Shown here: in pieces, positions 59,201-64,000 of the stretch
Layout: each line of letters starts with the position of its first letter
Numbering within the stretch: position 1 is the stretch's first letter
Notes under the pieces: model-generated
Told to the model about the DNA's origin: nothing
The model's database searches: none
What the model saw: the letters and a program-made list of their open reading frames with translations, nothing else
Source of the DNA: Mastigamoeba balamuthi
Lineage: Eukaryota > Evosea > Mastigamoebida > Mastigamoebidae
Direction of reading: 5' to 3'
Assembly: GCA_902651635.1 (NCBI GenBank)
Contig: CACRSC010000084.1
Coordinates: 1,669,391-1,733,390 of the forward strand
Length of the DNA stretch: 64,000 bases
Program-made: the position numbers and the translations under genes

Positions 59201-60368
59201 TGCGGGTGTGGGAAGGTTGATAATCCAATGGACTCCGATGGTGATGGGATCCCAGACTGTGCAGACGGATGTCCTAACGATCCACACAAGATAGCGCCTG
59301 GGTTCTGTGGTTGTGGAAATTCAGAGATCGATTCTGATGGAGACAGGGTGCCTGACTGCATTGATCAGTGTCCATTTGATCCTCTTAAAATTGTTGCCGG
59401 AAAGTGCGGCTGTGGAATTCCTGATACTGATACAGACCACGATGGTGTTCCTGACTGCCTGGATGAGTGTCCATTTAATCCAATGAAAGTGGTACCAGGG
59501 ATCTGTGGTTGCTCATTTCCGATTGCAGCAGACAGAATTGATTCTGATGGCGATCATACTCCAGATTGCATTGATCCATGTCCTCATGATCGTACAAAGG
59601 TAAAATTCAACATTCAGCATTTTTAAACTTTACGGAAAACAGATTACCGATATTGACTCTGATGGAGATGGTATTCTTAACTGTAACGATGTCTGTCCGC
59701 TGGACAAAACAAAGTGGAACTCAACAGGATGGTGTGGATGTGGCTCCATTGATCCTATCACACAGAAAGGAGTGAAAACGAACTTCAGTATGAGTTTCCT
59801 CTATCGTCAAATGCAATGTGCCACAGATGGGGCATCTGCATCTGTGCATCTGTATGAAGGAGCGTCCCCCTTCTACATAAATCTGATTAGGGTATATATT
59901 TCTTATTCCTATTCCTAACAATGATCCAGAATGATGATTTTGTAATGAAGTCTCTGATAACTTCACGAGTGCATTCATACAATAATCTCTCGAATGGAGT
60001 ATACCGTGTTCAGGTTGTGGATAGAAATGGATGCCAAATTAATAGTGCTGATTTTACTATTTTGGCTTCGAGTGGTATGATTCATCTGAGCTCATCTTCT
60101 TAACAAGTTGGCAGTGTTAAATATTATTGCGGACAGTGGATTAAATTTGAGTATATGCAATGTGAATCATGTTTCTCTTACAATGACAGTAAATGGCGGC
60201 ATTCCACCATACACGTATAAGCTGCTTGGTGCCGGATACTCACAAGCAGAAGCTGTGTTTCGAAATCTACCACCTGGTGACTATGTCATTCGGGCATCGG
60301 ACTCCTTGGGATGCTCTGTGGAAGGGCATATTTACTCTGTTGTTCAGGATCTTAAGTGTAACAGGTAG
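56245..60368 (+). CDS. Secreted nidogen-like / CGDG / TSP3 / SprB-like mosaic protein
   Basis: Twelve exons: 56245-56490, 56549-56981, 57044-57115, 57216-57679, 57735-57898, 57955-58093, 58168-58339, 58493-58732, 58782-59599, 59643-59891, 59930-60074 and 60115-60368. All junctions are in phase, giving 1,131 residues. An N-terminal hydrophobic helix (LALAALISGALAGTAVY) is a signal or anchor. A nidogen-like domain (about 60-225; YANECPFSMTSRTSAAVALL, GECFVVQYNNVAYD) is followed by Cys-rich CGDGxC..E.C..C..DC units, a second nidogen-like domain (about 365-505; SFMSAVTTVSTQCPYTSSNT), another Cys-rich unit, about 11 TSP3-like repeats (590-945) closely matching those of the giant neighbour, and two SprB-like domains (GVYRVQVVDRNGCQINSADF; PPGDYVIRASDSLGC). 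SprB repeats are typical of Bacteroidetes adhesins. There is no C-terminal membrane helix, so the protein is probably extracellular. Intron 4 has a GC donor. GC content falls strongly from 5' to 3'. Confidence 0.8.
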
Positions 60369-61548
60369 TCAATTATCTTTCCAACTTTATGACTAAACTA
60401 CTGTAATAGTGGTAATCTTCGAAATATCTTCATCTCACTCATCTGGATAATTATGTTTGTTATCATTTAATGAATGAAAATGTTGAGCTGAGCTGTTTAA
60501 CTCGAACCAACACAAAGATGATTGTGAATGACAAAGGGCCAACCAAGATAAGAGAGTAGCAAATGTCTTTACAGCCAACAGTACCATTTGGCCAGTTTCA
60601 TGAAAAGCCTTGTGTTTAAAAAGAGAGAATAGCGACATTTTAAAAATGAAAAATACATGAACGTCTTCAAACGGAGGAAGCCTGCCAAGAGAGAGTAACT
60701 GATAGAGTAATCATGGATATGTGGGAGGAATTTCCCAGAGGAAGTGAACAGGTATGTTACCTCAATTCCCAAACAGGTCAATAGGTGGCTAAGCATAATG
60801 AAGAGCCCTGTTATTTCTGAATACCTACACTCACACCTACAGAACGGGCAGGATTTCTCCCTCTTCCCTCCTTGAATAACAGAAAACAGAAAACTCACTC
60901 GTTTTCTGTTATTTACAATCACTGTACATACATTTCTCTTCTCTATTTTCCTTTCTCCCCTCCCGTGCAATATGGGACATATGTAAAGTAGTGTGGGTGA
61001 GAGGATGGGAAGGAACAGGTGTGAAGTGTTGGGAGGGAAGAAGGGGTAGGGTGTGAAGGACTGAAGTGCTAAATGTGGCACTTCACTCATTTTTCTTAAT
61101 TTTGCTTTAAAGAAATAAATGTGATGAAAATGAATTGCTAACTTAGCACTGCGCATTGCCATTAGTGCTAGTACTGCTCATTAAATATGGCACTAGTAGT
61201 AATAGTAGTGTATAGTCCGAGAGAGAGAGAGGGGGGGGAAAAAAAAGTGATTTTATCATTGGTTCTATTCTAGCACTAGAATCGCAATTTGTGATGTAGT
61301 AATTATATATTCCTTATCGCGTTTTCTGTGGGCACATCTGTGCTTGGGATGAGTAGATAGCTGTTGAGTCTATAGGTCCCTTTTTTGGTTCTCATTGTGT
61401 CAGTGATCTTCCCCATCCTTTCAAAGCACTTGATCATTGTGTCAACTCCGTTGTTGCATTTCAGTGTCAAGTTGTGTGCTCGCGTATTACTCAGAGGTGG
61501 GCTGGTGGGTCTCCATTGACTGTTGTGCCTGCTGTTAGGCCTTGCTTC
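60369..61548. other. AT-rich intergenic region
   Basis: About 1.2 kb between the convergent nidogen/TSP3 and MFS genes with no supported gene. It contains short simple repeats (GA/G/A-rich tract at about 61217-61248) and several AATAAA-like signals. A continuation of the upstream gene past AACAG/GTAGTC at about 60364 is possible but no exon is visible. Confidence 0.4.
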
Positions 61549-63255
61549 TCATCTTGGAAACTGCTGACGCCCTTCCATGCTGAAGATTGTGAACTTGCCA
61601 GGCATGAGGAATGTCGAGAGCCAGCAGACGCCCCAGCACGCAGTCAGGAAGATGAACCCGTTGTGGAACGCTTTAGGCAGGAACATCTCGCCGTAGTTGG
61701 CTACCGTAACCGTGTCCCTGTTCATGATAAGGTCCACGAACACAGGGCCCAGCGACCCGCCGACGAAACGCAGCAGCATGTTCATGCCAGAGATGGACCC
61801 GAACTTCTCCGAGGGCGTGATAATCGAGAGGTAGTTGATCAGGCAGACGACAGCCACGCCGAAGCCGACGCCGATGGCGGCGTTGAGGAGCACCGTCTGG
61901 GCGATGGTGCTGTGGTACTCGATGTAGAGCCCCGAGCAGAGGACCGAGAGCGACGTCGAGACGACGATGACCAGCGGGTAGCCGATCCACTTGCCCGCCT
62001 TGGTCCCGAGGATGGCGTCGGGCAGCCCCATGACGCCGAAGGGGAGGATGAGGAGGCCGCTGTAGATCTGCCGGGTGATCTTGTAGCTCATGAACGGCGA
62101 GACGTAGAGGCTGGGCAGCATCTGGAACATGCTGAACCCCGCGACGCCCGAGAGGAACGTGATGGTGGCCGCGGAGGCCTGCGCCCTGTCGGCCAGCATG
62201 CGGATGGGGATCAGGGGCCTGGGCGTGCGCAGCTCCCAGAGCACGGTGGCCACAATGACAGCGACGCCACCGATGAGGAGCCCCAGGGTCACGCCGCTCT
62301 TCCACCCGCGCGACTCGCTGAACGTCAGGCTCATCATGAACGCCACGCAGCCGATCGTCAGCAGCGCCGCGCCGATCCAGTCGACGTCCCGCAGCGCCGC
62401 CTTGTGCTGCCCCTCCGGCTTCGGCTTGCTGCCCGTCGCGGGCTCGACGTCGTTGCTGTCGTCGACGGAGACGGCCTTGTTCCTGCAGAGCAGGTCCTGC
62501 AGCGAGGGGCCGGGCATCACGAAGTAGAAGGCCACCACGAGGACGAGGATGACGGGGAAGGTCACCCAGAAGAGCTCGTTCCACTCGATCTTCTCGAGGG
62601 CCGCGGCGCCGCCGACGAGGCCGAGGCTCATGCCGACGGTCAGCGTGCTCATGCAGACGGCGATGAGGGGCTCGCGGTAGGCCCTGGGGTAGAGCTTGTT
62701 GATGATCGTGACGCTGAGCTCCGAGGCCCCGGTGCCCAGGCCCTGCACGGCGCGCGCGGCCAGCAGCAGGAAGATGCCCCGCGACCTGTTGCAGAGGGCC
62801 GCCATGAGCTGGCCGGCCGAGTAGAGGGCCAGGCTGCCGATCATGATCCACTTGGGGCCGAAGATGTCCGTGAGGGAGCCGCTGATCGCCGTCCAGATGG
62901 CGCCGACGATGGTGTACGAGCTCAGCACCCAGGGGATCCACTCGGCCTTGTCGGGCCACTCCTCGCGCATCCTGGGCAGCGCGGGCACCAGGCACATCTC
63001 GATGAACATGACGCTCAGCGACATGACGACCAGCAGCACCGTCAGCACCGTCAGCCGCAGCCCCAGCGGCTCCCGCTTGGCCTTCAGCTTGGCGCCGGCC
63101 GCATCGGTGTCGGGGGGCGTCTGTTCGATGGCCGCCACCACCACGGGGGCCTTGCCCGAGCAGGATGCCCTGCCTCCTGCTGGTGGGTCGACCTCGACGA
63201 CGACCACGGTGTCTGCTGTTCCGGAGGCGCTGGGATCCGAGGGCTCACTCTGCAT
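61549..63255 (-). CDS. MFS multidrug/solute transporter, DHA2-like (14 helices)
   Basis: This is an intronless frame of 568 residues from the first ATG (MQSEPSDPSASGTADTVVVV) at 63255 to 61549. A cytoplasmic N-terminus of about 80 residues is followed by about 14 hydrophobic helices. The signature loop between helices 2 and 3 is present (GSLTDIFGPKWIMIG, MFS motif A), as is LLLAARAVQGLGTGASELSV, typical of the DHA2 drug:proton antiporter family. The central loop (about 245-300; DDSNDVEPATGSKPKPEGQH) separates the two halves. The likely role is proton-driven efflux of toxic or metabolic compounds at the plasma membrane or vacuole; the substrate cannot be told. It is one of the few intronless genes here, and its GC content is high although its 3' neighbour region is AT-rich. 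Transfer from bacteria or fungi is possible but unproven. Confidence 0.85.
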   Translation of the reverse strand: MQSEPSDPSASGTADTVVVVEVDPPAGGRASCSGKAPVVVAAIEQTPPDTDAAGAKLKAKREPLGLRLTVLTVLLVVMSLSVMFIEMCLVPALPRMREEWPDKAEWIPWVLSSYTIVGAIWTAISGSLTDIFGPKWIMIGSLALYSAGQLMAALCNRSRGIFLLLAARAVQGLGTGASELSVTIINKLYPRAYREPLIAVCMSTLTVGMSLGLVGGAAALEKIEWNELFWVTFPVILVLVVAFYFVMPGPSLQDLLCRNKAVSVDDSNDVEPATGSKPKPEGQHKAALRDVDWIGAALLTIGCVAFMMSLTFSESRGWKSGVTLGLLIGGVAVIVATVLWELRTPRPLIPIRMLADRAQASAATITFLSGVAGFSMFQMLPSLYVSPFMSYKITRQIYSGLLILPFGVMGLPDAILGTKAGKWIGYPLVIVVSTSLSVLCSGLYIEYHSTIAQTVLLNAAIGVGFGVAVVCLINYLSIITPSEKFGSISGMNMLLRFVGGSLGPVFVDLIMNRDTVTVANYGEMFLPKAFHNGFIFLTACWGVCWLSTFLMPGKFTIFSMEGRQQFPR

Positions 63256-63675
63256 CGTCGGGCTCTCGCTGTTGCTGAAGTGCTTGTGTACTAATAATGG
63301 TGACAACAGGTACCGGCCTGCGTGGTCTTGGACCCGCCAGGTGAATCACCCAGACTGCCGCATTTGGCCACGGCTGAAAGAGGCTCGGAGAGGTTGATGG
63401 GAAAACCGGAGTCAGTAAGGACTGTGCAGCAGTGCCTCGGTCACAATCCCTGTCCCCTCTCTGTTGTGGCATGGGTATTGGCCTGCGGCAGAGAGTGATG
63501 ACTGAACGACTGGACCCATTGGATTCGTTTGAACTCGCTAATCCACAAATATTCAAAAATGGCAATTGACGTGCGTTTATCTGCGAGAAAAACCGTGACT
63601 AGTCTGCGCATTGGCATGTCCTGGACAATCAAATTACGGTGTCGTTGTTCCGTAGTGGCTCAGTAGACTTCTGGC
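63256..63675. promoter_or_regulatory. Divergent intergenic region of MFS gene and the last gene
   Basis: 420 bp between divergent starts. The first 50 bases continue the MFS frame without ATG and are probably 5' UTR. No motif is recognised. Confidence 0.35.
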
Positions 63676-64000
63676 ATGACCGGAGATTTCAGCAGGAAAC
63701 AGCAGTGGAAGAACCAGGGCAGTGAGCTCCAAACGAATAATGCTGACTTTGGAAGGAGCTTCCTGCGTCTTCAAGAAGTTGGGACACTGGCGTGTGCATC
63801 TCGTCCCTGTGCCACCCCCACCTTTTTCCCTCTAATTTCATCATTTCGCCCAAAATTTGTGCAATGCAACGAAGGCCAATGACTGGTCATAAAAGGAGAT
63901 CGCACTGGCGTACCATTACTGGTTTATTACGGACACTCAGGGCAAGGTCGTACGCATTTGGATGCCTGGTTTCCCCAAGGTCTATGACGGTCACTGGGTT
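63676..64000 (+). CDS. 5' part of an unrecognised gene (runs off the window)
   Basis: The ATG at 63676 starts MTGDFSRKQQWKNQGSELQT and runs to FLRLQE at 63777. A 118-nt intron (63778-63895, donor GTTGGG, acceptor CATAAAAG) would join it in phase 0 to EIALAYHYWFITDTQGKVVR, then IWMPGFPKVYDGHWV at the window edge. The second part has a convincing protein composition and is the main evidence; the donor is weak, so the border of exon 1 is uncertain. No family is recognised. Confidence 0.5.

Noticed and set aside
1-64000. Retroviral, LTR, Polinton or other virus-like elements; rRNA and tRNA genes
   Set aside because: No reverse transcriptase, integrase, capsid, long terminal repeats or rRNA-like stretches were recognised by eye; tRNA genes cannot be excluded without a structure search.

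Overview
The window comes from a GC-rich, free-living unicellular eukaryote that I cannot place further. Evidence for a eukaryote is a cytosolic ribosomal protein L10 gene, many short (55-280 nt) spliceosomal introns, a TOM1-like seven-helix protein, an alpha-kinase with a CaaX tail, and large secreted or membrane-anchored repeat proteins. Gene density is high and genes lie on both strands, often divergent or convergent. Most of the window is very GC-rich, but three stretches are clearly poorer in GC: about 18.75-21.3 kb, 29.4-30.4 kb and 57.6-61.5 kb.

Layout. 0-0.26 kb holds the tail of an unknown gene. 0.66-6.8 kb is a small family of divergent ankyrin-like proteins marked by LAxPPYxLG repeats: one intact copy, a short fragment, a copy cut off by an N, and a copy with two frame changes. 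6.9-16.6 kb is a compact run of spliced genes: TOM1-like membrane protein (-), ferritin-like protein (+), RPL10 (-, with a 13-nt micro-exon), membrane-anchored SDR oxidoreductase (+), type I membrane glycoprotein (-), and a retinol-dehydrogenase-like SDR (+). 17.0-26.0 kb is a segmentally duplicated block. A gene built from three copies of an unnamed Cys/GIT/LR/SPS domain is present once on + and once on -, as arms of an inverted duplication around an AT-richer centre that holds an F-box-like gene and a decayed Tc1/mariner transposon. The right arm is partly repeated in tandem across another N. 26.0-29.2 kb is a six-exon alpha-kinase gene (-) whose protein ends in CLIL.

30.5-56.0 kb is one uninterrupted 8,500-codon reading frame (-). 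It encodes a signal peptide, a von Willebrand A-like region, MopE-type metal-binding motifs, a fibro-slime (PA14-like) domain, about 175 thrombospondin type 3-like calcium-binding repeats, one membrane helix and a cytoplasmic tail of about 1,550 residues. Divergent from it, 225 bp away, is a 12-exon gene (56.2-60.4 kb, +) for a secreted protein with two nidogen-like domains, Cys-rich CGDG repeats, about 11 of the same TSP3-like repeats and two SprB-like domains. The pair looks like a cell-surface adhesion locus. The window ends with an intronless 14-helix MFS transporter (-) and the first exons of an unknown gene (+).

All exon structures were inferred by hand from reading frame, phase, splice signals and protein-family conservation. 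No search was run. Long open frames antisense to the GC-rich genes were treated as shadows.
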